Assembly (NCBI RefSeq): GCF_002531575.1
Contig: NZ_NWTI01000006.1
Span: forward strand, 1 to 64,000
DNA length: 64,000 nt
Direction: 5' to 3'
DNA from: Bradyrhizobium sp. Y36
GTDB taxonomy: Bacteria; Pseudomonadota; Alphaproteobacteria; Rhizobiales; Xanthobacteraceae
The notes under the pieces are model-generated. The model saw nothing but the letters and a program-made list of their open reading frames with translations, had not been told where the DNA came from and searched no databases. The translations under genes were made by a program, and so were the position numbers. Positions 55,245 to 64,000 of the stretch are shown here, piece by piece. Numbering within the stretch: position 1 is the stretch's first letter; each line of letters begins with the position of its first letter.

Positions 55245-56185
55245 CGGCGAATGTCCGACCGTATGTCGAGGCGCGCGCGCAGAAGGGGCTCTGGGCCGCC
55301 TCACGGTTTCTCGTGCTGCGCCGGGCCAGCCAGCTGGTCTTCCTCGCGTTGTTCCTGTCGGGACCGCTCCTGGGCGTCTGGATCGCCAAGGGCACGCTGG
55401 CCTCGTCGATGACGCTCGGCACGCTGCCGCTGACCGATCCCTTCGTCTTCCTGCAGTCGCTCGCGGCGCGCCATTGGCCCGAGGGCCTCTCGGCGATCGG
55501 CGCGGCCATCGTGCTCGCGGTCTACCTCCTGTTCGGCGGCCGGACCTATTGCTCCTGGGTCTGCCCGATCAACCCGGCGACCGATCTGGCGGCCTGGTTG
55601 AGGCGGCGGCTCAACATCACCTTCACGGCGAAGATCCGCCCCGACCTCAGGCTCTATTTCGTCGGCGCGGTGCTCGCGGCATCAGCGCTATCAGGATCGA
55701 TCGCCTGGGAGCTGATCAACCCGGTGACGGCGCTGCATCGCGCGCTGGTGTTCGGCCTCTGGTTCGGGGCCGGCGGCACGGCGGCGATCTTCGTGTTCGA
55801 CCTTCTCGTCGCCAAGCACGGCTGGTGCGGCCATCTCTGCCCCGTCGGCGCATTCTACGGCCAGATCGGCAAGGTCGCGCTGCTGCGGGTCACCGCCGAC
55901 AACCGCGCCGCCTGCAACGACTGCATGGATTGCTTTGCCGTCTGTCCGGAACCGCACGTCATCAGCCCCGCGCTCAGGGGCGAGCGCAGCGGCGCCACGC
56001 CGGTCATCACCGCGGGCGATTGCACGGTCTGCGGGGCCTGTATCGACGTCTGCTCCAAGCAGGTCTTCCATCTCGGTCTGCGCGGCCGCAACGCGGTGCG
56101 TCCTGATCCCTCCATGACCGCGCCGTCGCCAGCGGCGCGTGTCGTCTCTTCCCAGCCGGCCGTCCTTGAAAGGGACCTCCCATGA
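55241..56185 (+). CDS. napH: NapH membrane ferredoxin subunit
   Basis: A 314-aa membrane protein with about four spans and a cytoplasmic ferredoxin domain. It has CxxxCP motifs in the loops (YCSWVCPI and WCGHLCPVGAF) and two full [4Fe-4S] groups (CNDCMDCFAVCPEP and CTVCGACIDVC). It forms the quinol-oxidising NapGH pair with NapG. It overlaps napG and napB by ATGA. A long frame open from 54434 is a shadow. Confidence 0.94.
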   Translation: MTANVRPYVEARAQKGLWAASRFLVLRRASQLVFLALFLSGPLLGVWIAKGTLASSMTLGTLPLTDPFVFLQSLAARHWPEGLSAIGAAIVLAVYLLFGGRTYCSWVCPINPATDLAAWLRRRLNITFTAKIRPDLRLYFVGAVLAASALSGSIAWELINPVTALHRALVFGLWFGAGGTAAIFVFDLLVAKHGWCGHLCPVGAFYGQIGKVALLRVTADNRAACNDCMDCFAVCPEPHVISPALRGERSGATPVITAGDCTVCGACIDVCSKQVFHLGLRGRNAVRPDPSMTAPSPAARVVSSQPAVLERDLP

Positions 56186-56649
56186 CGTTTGTTCGACTGA
56201 TTCCGTTGATTGCGGCGGCGGCCGTGACCGTCGCGCTTGTCATTCCGTTCGCGGCGTCGGGGCCGCTCGCGCAGGAAGCCAAGCAGCCCAAGGCGCTGCG
56301 TGAAGCCCCGCTGACCGAGATGTCGGCGCCGCCCGACGTGACCAAGCAGTCGGTGCCGGCGAGCGGCTTCGAACGCGCCTATCGCCAGCAGCCGCCGCTG
56401 ATTCCTCACAAGGTCGACGGCTACCAGATCACCACGGAGAACAACGCGTGCATGGGCTGCCACGACTGGCCCGGCAACACGCGGGTCAACGCGCCGAAGA
56501 TCTCGGAGACGCATTACGTCGACCGCCAGGGCGTGCGGCTCGATAAGGTCGCCGGCACCCGCTATTTCTGCCAGCAGTGCCACGTGCCGCAGGCCGACGC
56601 GAAGCCGCTGATCGGCAACATCTTCCAGAACGCGACGCAGGCGAAGTGA
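56182..56649 (+). CDS. napB: NapB dihaem cytochrome (operon 1)
   Basis: A 155-aa periplasmic cytochrome with two haem-binding CxxCH sites (CMGCHDW and CQQCHVP). An N-terminal signal/anchor is present. It is the electron-transfer partner of NapA. The ATGA overlap with napH fixes the start. Confidence 0.95.
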   Translation: MTFVRLIPLIAAAAVTVALVIPFAASGPLAQEAKQPKALREAPLTEMSAPPDVTKQSVPASGFERAYRQQPPLIPHKVDGYQITTENNACMGCHDWPGNTRVNAPKISETHYVDRQGVRLDKVAGTRYFCQQCHVPQADAKPLIGNIFQNATQAK

Positions 56650-56656
56650 GGCTGAC

Positions 56657-57373
56657 ATGCAGGACACCAGCACTTCTGCCGCCGTTGCCGCCGCACGGCC
56701 GGGACGCCTGAAGCGGCTGTGGCGATGGTTCTTCTCGCCGACCGCGCGCTATGCCTGGGGGCTGATCGTCATCGTCGCATTCGCCGGTGGCGTCCTGTTC
56801 TGGGGCGGTTTCAACTGGGCGATGGAGATGACGAACAACGAGCAGTTCTGCATCTCCTGTCACGAGATGAAGGAAAACGTCTATCTCGAGTACCGTAATA
56901 CGGTTCACTACTCGAACCGCACCGGCGTCCGCGCCAGCTGCCCGGATTGCCACGTGCCGAAGGAGTGGAGCCACAAGGTGGTCCGCAAGATTCAGGCCTC
57001 GAACGAGGTGCTGCACAAGATCCTCGGCACCATCGGCACGCCCGAGAAGTTCAACGCGCACCGCATCGAGCTCGCCAAGAGCGTGTGGCGCGGCATGAAG
57101 ACGACGGATTCGCGCGAGTGCCGCAACTGCCACAAGTTCGACCACATGGAATATGCGGTGCAGGAGCCGCGCGCGTCCAAGCTGCACCAGACCGCGTTCG
57201 CGCAAGGCAAGACCTGCATCGATTGCCATCAGGGCATCGCGCACAAGCTGCCGCCCAAGGCACAGGAGGGATATCGCGACATGCTCGACCATATCGACGA
57301 GGTCAGCCCCGTGCAGCGCATGATCGACTTCCTGCAGGATGCCGACGTCGCCAAGGCGAAGGCGGCGAGGTGA
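56657..57373 (+). CDS. napC: NapC tetrahaem quinol dehydrogenase (operon 1)
   Basis: A 238-aa membrane-anchored NapC/NirT cytochrome. One N-terminal membrane helix (about 27-50) is followed by four CxxCH sites (CISCHEM, CPDCHVP, CRNCHKF and CIDCHQG) and the conserved IAHKLP after the fourth. It oxidises quinol for NapAB. It overlaps the next gene by TGATG. Confidence 0.95.
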   Translation: MQDTSTSAAVAAARPGRLKRLWRWFFSPTARYAWGLIVIVAFAGGVLFWGGFNWAMEMTNNEQFCISCHEMKENVYLEYRNTVHYSNRTGVRASCPDCHVPKEWSHKVVRKIQASNEVLHKILGTIGTPEKFNAHRIELAKSVWRGMKTTDSRECRNCHKFDHMEYAVQEPRASKLHQTAFAQGKTCIDCHQGIAHKLPPKAQEGYRDMLDHIDEVSPVQRMIDFLQDADVAKAKAAR

Positions 57374-57975
57374 TGGACATGCTTCAGCAATCCCGAGATG
57401 CGGCGGAGAATGCCGCAAGGCCTTCCGCCGCCCTCAGCGTCGCCCTGGTCTATGATTCAGGTCCCGCGGTGAATCGGTGGTTCGCCGGTCTCGTCGCCGA
57501 GCTTCGCCGCTCGGGCAAGCGTCTCGCCGGCCTGATCCAGGAGGACGTGCCCCAGCCGGGTCGCACGCGCTGCGACATGGTTCTGCACGAGCTCGCCACC
57601 GGCCGGGCGATGTCGATCTCCGAGGATCTCGGCGCGGGGGCGACCTCCTGTCGTCTGTCCACGCCGCGCCTGCTTGAAGCCGCGCAATTGGTCGAGGCCC
57701 AACTCGCGGACGCGGAGATCGTCTTTCTCAACAAGTTCGGCAAGGCCGAGGCCGAAGGCGGCGGGCTGCGCGATCTGATCGCCCATGGCATCGAGTCCGG
57801 CAAGAGCCTCGTGATCGGCGTTCCCAGCAGCAACCTCAAGGCCTGGACCGAGTTCTGCGGCGAGTATTTCCGGACGGTCGCGGCGACGCCCGAGCCTGGC
57901 CAGGATGCGATCGCAGCTCTCGCGGTTCTGCTCGGTGAGCCCAAGGTCGTCAGCGAGCATCTGCACGTGGTCTGA
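57373..57975 (+). CDS. DUF2478 protein at the end of nap operon 1
   Basis: A 200-aa cytoplasmic protein of the DUF2478 family, from the opening VALVYDSGPAVNRWFAGLVAEL, the DMVLHELATG and ISEDLGAGATSCRL stretches, and the final IVFLNKFGKAEAEG. The family lies near molybdenum and nitrate genes and looks like a nucleotide-binding fold without a normal P-loop. One-base coupling to napC (TGATG) ties it to the nap transcript. A role in molybdenum supply or cofactor insertion is plausible but unproven. Confidence 0.8.
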   Translation: MDMLQQSRDAAENAARPSAALSVALVYDSGPAVNRWFAGLVAELRRSGKRLAGLIQEDVPQPGRTRCDMVLHELATGRAMSISEDLGAGATSCRLSTPRLLEAAQLVEAQLADAEIVFLNKFGKAEAEGGGLRDLIAHGIESGKSLVIGVPSSNLKAWTEFCGEYFRTVAATPEPGQDAIAALAVLLGEPKVVSEHLHVV

Positions 57976-57989
57976 GGCTGGACGCAGGC

Positions 57990-58015
57990 TGCTCCCGCGA
58001 TGTCACGCGGGAGCA
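57990..58015. terminator. Convergent hairpin between the two nap operons
   Basis: A perfect 10-bp stem (57990-57999 with 58006-58015) with loop ATGTCA sits in the 47-bp space between the DUF2478 and napC-2 stops. It probably stops both transcripts. There is no long T tract. Confidence 0.6.
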
Positions 58016-58022
58016 CAAGCCC

Positions 58023-58664
58023 TCATTGCCAGCCGGGAACGCCGCGCATGTCGGGCAGCTTGTGGGCAATGCCCTTGTGGCAGTCGATGCAGGTCTTCTC
58101 GCCGTTGAACAAATAGCGCTGGTGCGCCACTGACGCCCGCGGCGACTGCTTCGTGATGTCCATGGAATCGGCGCTGTGGCAGTTGCGGCATTCCAGTGAA
58201 TCGTTGGCCTTGAAGCGCGCCCATTCATGCGCGGCCAGCTCGAGCCGGTGATCCAGAAATTTCTCACGCGTGTCGATGGTGCCGAAGAGCTTGCCCCAGA
58301 CCTCCTTGGAGGCCTGCATCTTGCGCGCGATCTTGTCGGTCCAGTTGTGCGGGACGTGGCAATCCGGACAAGTGGCGCGGACACCGGAGCGGTTGGAGAA
58401 GTGGATGGTCGACTTCAGCTCCGCATAGACGTTGTCCTTCATCTCGTGACAGCCGGTGCAGAACTTCTCGGTGTTGGTCAATTCCAGCGCGGTGTTGAAG
58501 CCGCCCCAGAAGATGACGCCCGCCACGAAGCCCGCGAGCACCAGCGTGCCGAGCGCGAAGACCGAGCTCGGGCGCCGCAAGACGCCCCAGAGCTCGAGCA
58601 CAAAGCTCCAGGTTCTCGCGATGAAGCCGCGCCTGGGTTTGGACTCCTCCGTGGTGGCGGTCAT
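58023..58664 (-). CDS. napC: NapC tetrahaem quinol dehydrogenase (operon 2)
   Basis: A 213-aa NapC/NirT cytochrome with one N-terminal membrane helix and the four CxxCH sites CTGCHEM, CPDCHVP, CRNCHSA and CIDCHKG, plus IAHKLP. It closely resembles the first NapC. The ATG at 58664 overlaps the napB stop (ATGA), so the longer frame to 58760 was rejected. It is last in napEDABC. Confidence 0.95.
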   Translation of the reverse strand: MTATTEESKPRRGFIARTWSFVLELWGVLRRPSSVFALGTLVLAGFVAGVIFWGGFNTALELTNTEKFCTGCHEMKDNVYAELKSTIHFSNRSGVRATCPDCHVPHNWTDKIARKMQASKEVWGKLFGTIDTREKFLDHRLELAAHEWARFKANDSLECRNCHSADSMDITKQSPRASVAHQRYLFNGEKTCIDCHKGIAHKLPDMRGVPGWQ

Positions 58665-59131
58665 CGGCGGCCACCCGGGCTTGCACGCGAGAGCAGCGTG
58701 TCGATGTCGACGAAGTCGTTGCTCACGGGCGGATTGGCGGTGTTCTGCGGCACGTGGCACTCCGTGCAGAAGAAGCGCCGCGGCGAGATCGAGGCCAGGA
58801 ACTGGCCGTCACGGTCCATGAAGTGGGTGATCGAGACCATCGGCGCCTGCGATTCCGCCGTGCGCGCGCGGGCGTGGCAGGACAGGCACTTGTTGCCGTT
58901 GAGGTCGATCTGGTAGCCGTCGATGGTGTGCGGAATCACCGGCGGCTGTTCCGGATAGTTGCGCACCTCCCGCTCGGAGGTGTTGCGGTTCGGCAGCATC
59001 GGCGGCGCCGGCCCTTCGTCGTTGAGCGGGGTCGGACCGCGCAGGCCCGAATTCACCGTCTGCGCGGTCAGCGAGCCGGTCGCCGCGGCAATCGCGAGCG
59101 CCAGCATGGCAATGCCAAATCGCGTCATCAT
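58661..59131 (-). CDS. napB: NapB dihaem cytochrome (operon 2)
   Basis: A 156-aa periplasmic cytochrome with a signal peptide (about residues 1-23, ending SLTAQ) and two CxxCH sites (CLSCHAR and CTECHVP). Two ATG codons (59131 and 59128) could start it. The gene begins 3 bp after napA-2 and overlaps napC-2. Confidence 0.94.
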   Translation of the reverse strand: MMTRFGIAMLALAIAAATGSLTAQTVNSGLRGPTPLNDEGPAPPMLPNRNTSEREVRNYPEQPPVIPHTIDGYQIDLNGNKCLSCHARARTAESQAPMVSITHFMDRDGQFLASISPRRFFCTECHVPQNTANPPVSNDFVDIDTLLSRASPGGRR

Positions 59132-59134
59132 GGT

Positions 59135-61639
59135 TCACACCCGCTCGATGCGCACGGCGCATTTCTTGAAGTCGGTCTGCAGCGAAATCGGATCGGTCGC
59201 GTCCAGCGTCACCTTGTTGATCAGCTTGGACTCGTCGAACCACGGCACGAAGACGAGGCCCTTCGGCGGCCGGTCGCGGCCGCGCGTCTCGACCCGGGCG
59301 CGGATGAAGCCGCGGCGCGAGACCACCTTCACCTCGTCTCCGCGACGGAGCTTGGCCTCCGATGCGTCGTCCGGATGCATGAAGCACACGGCTTCGGGGA
59401 AGGCCTTGTAGAGCTCGGGCACGCGGCGCGTCATGGTGCCGGAGTGCCAGTGCTCCAGCACGCGGCCGGTCGAGAGCCAGTACGGATATTCGTTGTCGGG
59501 CGATTCCGCCGCCGGCTCGAACGGCAGCGCGAAGATGCGCGCCTTGCCGTCGGGGAAACCGTAGAACTGCACGTCGGTCCCCTGCTTCACATAGGGGTCG
59601 CTGCCCTCGCGGAAGCGCCACTTGGTCTCCTGGCCGTTGACCACCGGCCAGCGCAGGCCGCGCTCGCGGTGATAGGTCTCGAACGGCGCGAGGTCGTGGC
59701 CGTGGCCGCGTCCGAACTGGGCATATTCCTCGAACAGGCCCTTCTGCACGTAGAAGCCGAACGCCTTGGATTCCTCGTTGGCGTAGCCGTCCTCGATCTC
59801 CGAGGTCGGAAACTTGTCGACCTGGCCGTTCTTGTAGAGCACGTCGAACAGCGTCTTGCCGCGAACCTCCGGCTTCTTGGCGAGCAGCTCCTCGGGCCAG
59901 ACCTCCTCGATCTTGAAGCGCTTGGAGAACTCCATCAGCTGCCAGAGATCGGATTTGGCATCGCCTGGCGCGGTGACGAGCTGATGCCAGAACTGCGTGC
60001 GCCGCTCGGCATTGCCGTAGGCGCCTTCCTTCTCCACCCACATCGCCGTCGGCAGAATGAGGTCGGCCGCGAGCGCCGTTACGGTCGGATAGGCGTCGGA
60101 GACCACGATGAAATTGTCGGGGTTGCGGAAGCCGGGATAGGTCTCCTCGTTGACGTTGGGACCGGCCTGGAGGTTGTTGTTCACCTGCACCCAATAGGCG
60201 TTGATCAGCCCGTCCTTGAGCATCCGGCTTTGCAGCACGGCGTGGGCGCCGTTCTTGTCGGGAATGGTGCCTTCAGGCAGCTGCCAGATGTGTTCGGTCT
60301 TGGTGCGATGCTCCTTGTTGGTCACGACCATGTCGGCCGGCAGGCGGTGCGAGAAGGTGCCGACCTCGCGCGCGGTGCCGCAGGCCGAGGGCTGGCCGGT
60401 CAGGGAGAACGGGCTGTTGCCGGGCGAGGAGATCTTTCCGGTCAACAGATGGATGTTGTAGACGAGGTTGTTGCACCAGACGCCGCGGGTGTGCTGGTTG
60501 AAGCCCATGGTCCAGAACGAGACCACCTTCGTTTTCGGATCGGCATAGAGTTCGGCCAGCGCCTCGAGGCGGTTGAGCGGCACGCCGGACATCTGCGCGG
60601 CCTTCTCCAGCGTGTACTCCGAGACGAACTTGACGAACTCGTCATAGCTCATGTCGGTGGAGTCGTTGGCCTTGGCGGCGCCGGTTGCCTTCTTCTGCAA
60701 GGGATGCTCGGGCCGCAGGCCGTAGCCGATGTCGGTCTGGCCGCGCTTGAACACGGTATGCGCGGCGACGAAGTCCTTGTTGACCCGACCCGTCCTGATG
60801 ATGTGGTTGGCGATGGCGTTCAGGATATAGAGGTCGGTCTGCGGCGTGAACACCATGCCGATGTCGGCGAGGTCGAACGAGCGGTGCTCGAAGGTCGAGA
60901 GCACGGCGACGCGCACATGCGGCGCCGAAAGCCTGCGGTCGGCGAGGCGCGTCCACAGGATCGGATGCATCTCCGCCATGTTCGAGCCCCACAGCACGAA
61001 GGCATCGGCCGCCTCGATGTCGTCATAGCAGCCGGCCGGCTCGTCGATGCCGAAGGTGCGCATCATGCCGGCGACGGCGGAGGCCATGCAGTGGCGCGCA
61101 TTGGGGTCGATGTTGTTGGTGCGGAAGCCGGCCTTGAACAGCTTCGAGGCCGCATAGCCTTCCCAGATCGTCCACTGGCCGGAGCCGAACATGGCGACGC
61201 CGTTGGGCCCGCGCTTCTTGATCGCCTCCTTCCACTTCACCTCCATGATGTCGAAGGCTTCATTCCAGCTGACGGGCGTGAACTCGCCGTTCTTGTCGTA
61301 CTTGCCGTTCGTCTTGCGCAGCATCGGCTGCGTCAGCCGGTCATGGCCGTACATGATCTTGGAGAGGAAGTAGCCCTTCACGCAGTTGAGGCCGCGATTG
61401 ACCTCGGCCTTGATGTCGCCGTGGGTCGCGACCACCCGGTTGTCCTTGGTGGCGACCATGACGGAGCAGCCGGTGCCGCAGAAGCGGCAGGCGGCCTTGT
61501 CCCATTTCAGTTCGCTCACCTCCCGCTCGGCGGCGAGATTGGCGGCGAGCGCAGGGGCGGGCATGCCGGCGGCAGCCGCGGCGATCGCGGCGGCTTCCAG
61601 CTTCAGCATCTGGCGGCGGTCGATCTTCGGTGAAGTCAT
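59135..61639 (-). CDS. napA: Periplasmic nitrate reductase catalytic subunit (operon 2)
   Basis: An 834-aa bis-MGD nitrate reductase. The twin-arginine signal DRRQMLK (residues 7-13) is followed by [4Fe-4S] ligands C51, C54, C58 and C86 and the molybdenum ligand C184 (ARHCMASA). It differs at many positions from the first NapA while sharing all catalytic residues, so it is a distinct, intact enzyme. The ATG at 61639 precedes the twin-arginine motif; the open frame to 61708 is not used. Gene order napEDABC matches the characterised Bradyrhizobium operon. Confidence 0.97.
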   Translation of the reverse strand: MTSPKIDRRQMLKLEAAAIAAAAAGMPAPALAANLAAEREVSELKWDKAACRFCGTGCSVMVATKDNRVVATHGDIKAEVNRGLNCVKGYFLSKIMYGHDRLTQPMLRKTNGKYDKNGEFTPVSWNEAFDIMEVKWKEAIKKRGPNGVAMFGSGQWTIWEGYAASKLFKAGFRTNNIDPNARHCMASAVAGMMRTFGIDEPAGCYDDIEAADAFVLWGSNMAEMHPILWTRLADRRLSAPHVRVAVLSTFEHRSFDLADIGMVFTPQTDLYILNAIANHIIRTGRVNKDFVAAHTVFKRGQTDIGYGLRPEHPLQKKATGAAKANDSTDMSYDEFVKFVSEYTLEKAAQMSGVPLNRLEALAELYADPKTKVVSFWTMGFNQHTRGVWCNNLVYNIHLLTGKISSPGNSPFSLTGQPSACGTAREVGTFSHRLPADMVVTNKEHRTKTEHIWQLPEGTIPDKNGAHAVLQSRMLKDGLINAYWVQVNNNLQAGPNVNEETYPGFRNPDNFIVVSDAYPTVTALAADLILPTAMWVEKEGAYGNAERRTQFWHQLVTAPGDAKSDLWQLMEFSKRFKIEEVWPEELLAKKPEVRGKTLFDVLYKNGQVDKFPTSEIEDGYANEESKAFGFYVQKGLFEEYAQFGRGHGHDLAPFETYHRERGLRWPVVNGQETKWRFREGSDPYVKQGTDVQFYGFPDGKARIFALPFEPAAESPDNEYPYWLSTGRVLEHWHSGTMTRRVPELYKAFPEAVCFMHPDDASEAKLRRGDEVKVVSRRGFIRARVETRGRDRPPKGLVFVPWFDESKLINKVTLDATDPISLQTDFKKCAVRIERV

Positions 61640-61653
61640 CTTGATTCTCCCGC

Positions 61654-61965
61654 CTAGGCTTCGATGGCGTGAAACACGAGCGCCGCCGAATAGACATGCG
61701 GCAGGCACTGGATAGCGTTGAGCGTGGAGCCGAGCGAGCCGGCGTCGGGCGCGTCGACCACGACGACAAGCTTGCCGCGCGCGTCGCGGCCGTAGATCTC
61801 GCAGCCGGCAAGCGCGGTGATCTCGGCTTCGACGTCGGCGAGACGCTCGGGGCGCGCCTGCACCAGGATGCTGGCGATTTCGCCCCCGGGGGGAGGCACG
61901 ATGCGGTCGTCAGTGAGCACCCGTCCGGTGATCAATGCACGGCGGTTGAGTTTGGCTTGGGCCAT
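61654..61965 (-). CDS. napD: NapD chaperone (operon 2)
   Basis: A 103-aa NapD-family chaperone for NapA signal binding. Typical segments are [20 protein letters not shown] and the final [15 protein letters not shown]. It has no cysteine tail, in contrast to the first NapD. It lies 14 bp before napA-2. Confidence 0.93.
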   Translation of the reverse strand: MAQAKLNRRALITGRVLTDDRIVPPPGGEIASILVQARPERLADVEAEITALAGCEIYGRDARGKLVVVVDAPDAGSLGSTLNAIQCLPHVYSAALVFHAIEA

Positions 61966-61984
61966 ATGCCTGCCTTTCCAGGTA

Positions 61985-62173
61985 TCAATGCGGGGTCGGA
62001 GGCGGGCCGGGCGGGCCCGCGAACATCTGGTAGATCCACACGGCGAGCCCGTAGCTGCCGACGGTCCCGATCGCGAGGGCGGGCATCACCACCGCCGTCA
62101 GGAACAGGAATGCGAAGATTTCCATGCGCCGTCGGCGCGTATGGCTAGTCGTATCGTCGCCAGGGGCCGACAT
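61985..62173 (-). CDS. napE: NapE small membrane protein
   Basis: A 62-aa protein with a single membrane helix (RRRMEIFAFLFLTAVVMPAL, then IGTVGSYGLAVWIYQM) and a proline-rich C terminus, as in NapE. Its role is unknown. It heads the napEDABC operon, with an FNR-type box about 88 bp upstream. An ATG at 62125 (MEIFAF) is an alternative start. Confidence 0.9.
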   Translation of the reverse strand: MSAPGDDTTSHTRRRRMEIFAFLFLTAVVMPALAIGTVGSYGLAVWIYQMFAGPPGPPPTPH

Positions 62174-62253
62174 GTTCGGTCTCGCTGAATCTCGTTAGGT
62201 TCGAAACGCTGCCTTGCGGGCAGCATACGTGAACGAGCCCCATCATGGCTCGC

Positions 62254-62267
62254 TTGATATGAATCAA
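62254..62267 (-). promoter_or_regulatory. FNR/FixK-type box upstream of napEDABC
   Basis: TTGATATGAATCAA is a perfect TTGAT-N4-ATCAA palindrome, the best FNR consensus in the window. It is centred about 88 bp from the ATG at 62173. Its exact symmetry means it could also serve the divergent LLM gene at 62437. Confidence 0.85.
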
Positions 62268-62436
62268 TGCCTGCCACGACACATTTTGTCGCACTGATTC
62301 GTATCGTAAGCTCAAGTTGGCGTTGCGTAAATCCGGCTTGTCTCGTGACGCGGAAATTGCACTGCGATGGACAGCGCGGCCTCGTCCATTAAGATAAAAG
62401 CAACAAGAACAATCCGAGAGATTTGGGAGAGGCGTC

Positions 62437-63639
62437 ATGAAGTTCGGCATCTTCTACGAGCTGCAGCTGCCGCGGCCCTGGGTGGCGGGCGACGAGCTCG
62501 CTCTCTACCAGAACGCGCTCACGCAGATGGAGCTCGCCGACAAGCTCGGCTACGACCACGCCTGGGTGGTCGAGCATCATTTTCTCGAAGAGTATTCGCA
62601 CTCGCCCTCGCCGGAATCCTTCCTCGCCGCCGCCAGCCAGCGCACCAGGAACATCCGCCTCGGCCACGGCATCCTCCAGCTCACCACCAATCATCCGGCG
62701 CGCGTCGCCGAGCGCGTTGCGGTGCTCGACCTGCTCTCGAACGGCCGCTGCGAGTTCGGCATGGGCGAGAGCGCCTCCATCACCGAGCTGACGCCGTTCG
62801 GCCGCGACATGGAGACCAAGAAGGAAGTCTTCGAAGAGGCCGTGCAGGCGATCTTCCCGATGTTCAAGGATGCCGGCTCCGAGCATCACGGCAAGTATTT
62901 CGACATTCCCCTGCGCAACGTCGTGCCCAAGCCCGTGCAGAAGCCGCATCCGCCGCTGTGGATGGCCTGCTCGCAGCTTCCGACCATCGAGCGCGCCGGT
63001 CGCCACGGCTTTGGTGCGCTCGGCTTCCAGTTCGTCAGCGCCGATGCCGCGCATGCCTGGGTGCACGCCTATTACAACGCCATGACCAAGCGGCTGCACA
63101 AGCTTGCCGACTATCAGATCAACCCGAACATGGCGCTGGTGTCGTTCTTCATGTGTGCCAAGACCGACGAGGAGGCCCGTGCGCGCGCCGACGGCGCCAC
63201 CTTCTTCCAGTTCGCGCTGCGCTTCTACGGCGCCTCGCAGAACCGCCAGCGGCCCGCGCCCTACACCGTCAACATGTGGGACGAGTACAACAAGTGGAAG
63301 CGCGACAATCCGGAGGCGCAGGAGGCGGCCTTGCGCGGCGGCCTGATCGGCTCGCCCGAGACGATCCGCAAGAAGCTGAAGCGCTTCCAGTCCTCGCATA
63401 TCGACCAGGTCATCCTGCTCAATCAAGCCGGCAAGAACAGCCACGAGCACATCTGCGAATCGCTGGAGCTGTTCGGCCGCGAGGTGATGCCGGAATTCCA
63501 GAACGATCCGGCGCAGGCCGAATGGAAGCAGGGCGTGATGAGCGGCGAGATCGAACTGGAGGAGATCGACACCGAGGCCTTTACGGACCGCTACGGCAAG
63601 CTCGCGATCAACGTGGCGCCGGCGAAAGCTGCCGGGTAG
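62437..63639 (+). CDS. LLM-class flavin-dependent oxidoreductase
   Basis: A 400-aa bacterial luciferase-like monooxygenase/reductase with the family opening MKFGIFYELQLPRPW. LGYDHAWVVEHHF and GHGILQLTTNHPARVAERVAVLD mark the TIM-barrel flavin site. The C-terminal region includes GLIGSPETIRKKLKRFQ. It uses FMN or F420, probably FMN here. The substrate cannot be told. It is divergent from napE across a 263-bp gap. Confidence 0.93.
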   Translation: MKFGIFYELQLPRPWVAGDELALYQNALTQMELADKLGYDHAWVVEHHFLEEYSHSPSPESFLAAASQRTRNIRLGHGILQLTTNHPARVAERVAVLDLLSNGRCEFGMGESASITELTPFGRDMETKKEVFEEAVQAIFPMFKDAGSEHHGKYFDIPLRNVVPKPVQKPHPPLWMACSQLPTIERAGRHGFGALGFQFVSADAAHAWVHAYYNAMTKRLHKLADYQINPNMALVSFFMCAKTDEEARARADGATFFQFALRFYGASQNRQRPAPYTVNMWDEYNKWKRDNPEAQEAALRGGLIGSPETIRKKLKRFQSSHIDQVILLNQAGKNSHEHICESLELFGREVMPEFQNDPAQAEWKQGVMSGEIELEEIDTEAFTDRYGKLAINVAPAKAAG

Positions 63640-63648
63640 GGGGCTCTG

Positions 63649-64000
63649 TTGCCAAAACACCGGATCTACACGACCAGCTTTGCCAGCGTTTACCCGCTCT
63701 ACGTTGCGAAGGCGGAGAAGAAGGGGCGCTCGAAGGCCGAGGTCGATCAGATCCTGTCCTGGTTGACGGGTTACGGTCCGAAGGAGCTGCAGGTCCAACT
63801 GGACAGACAGACGGACTTTGAAACCTTCTTTGCGGAGGCCCCTGCGATCAACCCCGCGCGCGCTCTCATCACAGGCGTGGTCTGTGGCGTTCGGGTCGAG
63901 GACATCAAAGAGACGACGATGCGGGAGATCCGCTATTTGGATAAGCTGATCGACGAACTGGCCCGGGGAAAGGCAATGGACCAGATCTTGCGAAGAACGT
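63649..64000 (+). CDS. DUF2200 protein, cut by the window end
   Basis: Partial protein (117 complete codons seen) with the DUF2200 opening [20 protein letters not shown], then [14 protein letters not shown] and, later, [13 protein letters not shown]. It begins with a TTG at 63649, preceded by AGGGGG about 7 bases earlier, and lies 9 bp after the LLM gene. The stop lies beyond the window. Function unknown. Confidence 0.85.
   Translation, partial: MPKHRIYTTSFASVYPLYVAKAEKKGRSKAEVDQILSWLTGYGPKELQVQLDRQTDFETFFAEAPAINPARALITGVVCGVRVEDIKETTMREIRYLDKLIDELARGKAMDQILRRT

Noticed and set aside
58754..61633. 959-codon plus-strand frame opposite napA-2
   Set aside because: An antisense shadow of a clear nitrate reductase gene.
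51198..62173. Double nap locus as an assembly duplication error
   Set aside because: The two operons differ in gene content and order, and their NapA, NapB, NapC and NapD sequences differ at many positions, so they are not copies of one sequence.

Overview
This 64 kb window looks like chromosomal DNA of a Bradyrhizobium-type alphaproteobacterium. The sequence is uniformly GC-rich. It carries dispersed palindromic repeats of the kind scattered through Bradyrhizobium and Rhodopseudomonas genomes, and 14-bp TTG-N8-CAA boxes of FixK/FNR type. From memory, not checked here, it also has clusters matching those described in Bradyrhizobium japonicum/diazoefficiens: nirK-nirV, hemN2, nnrR/nnrS, hmuVUT-hmuR-exbBD-tonB and napEDABC. 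Assignment to genus is an inference.

Layout. 0-4.5 kb: an AsmA-like protein, a ScoAB CoA-transferase pair and a GNAT acetyltransferase. 4.5-13.7 kb: a denitrification and low-oxygen block, comprising nirV and nirK (copper nitrite reductase), a copper-chaperone operon, oxygen-independent coproporphyrinogen oxidase hemN, a DUF1858 redox protein, nnrR and nnrS. An AraC regulator and a degenerate FixJ-like response regulator follow. 13.8-24.2 kb: a DUF4139 protein, then a complete haem uptake system: hmuV-U-T-P on the minus strand, divergent from hmuR-hmuQ-hutX-exbB-exbD-tonB. 24.2-39.7 kb: general accessory metabolism, with a phytase-like esterase, an MBL-fold protein, a sugar-type ABC importer without its ATPase plus a 2-hydroxyacid dehydrogenase, a chemoreceptor, an autotransporter, a TctC binding protein and two related EamA transporters flanking a DUF1330 gene. 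40-50.8 kb: purA, a proline-rich membrane protein, small cysteine-rich periplasmic proteins, DUF4112, DUF3309, msrB, msrA, a TPR-caspase protein and a RecD-like helicase. 51-62.2 kb: two complete periplasmic nitrate reductase operons face each other, napF-D-A-G-H-B-C plus DUF2478 on the plus strand and napE-D-A-B-C on the minus strand. 62.4-64 kb: an LLM flavin oxidoreductase and a DUF2200 gene cut by the window end.

How the genes fit together. Nitrate is reduced in the periplasm by one or both Nap enzymes, and the nitrite by NirK. PCu(A)C can supply copper, HemN makes haem without oxygen, and NnrR/NnrS handle the NO response. Six good FixK/FNR/NnrR-type boxes precede nirK, the copper operon, hemN, nnrR/nnrS and each nap operon, so these genes are probably one low-oxygen/NO regulon. 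The Hmu/TonB system imports haem and probably answers to iron through an Irr-type element.

The most unusual feature is the double nap locus with two different operon designs, one identical in gene order to the E. coli operon and one of rhizobial type. No tRNA, rRNA, CRISPR array, prophage or insertion sequence was recognised.
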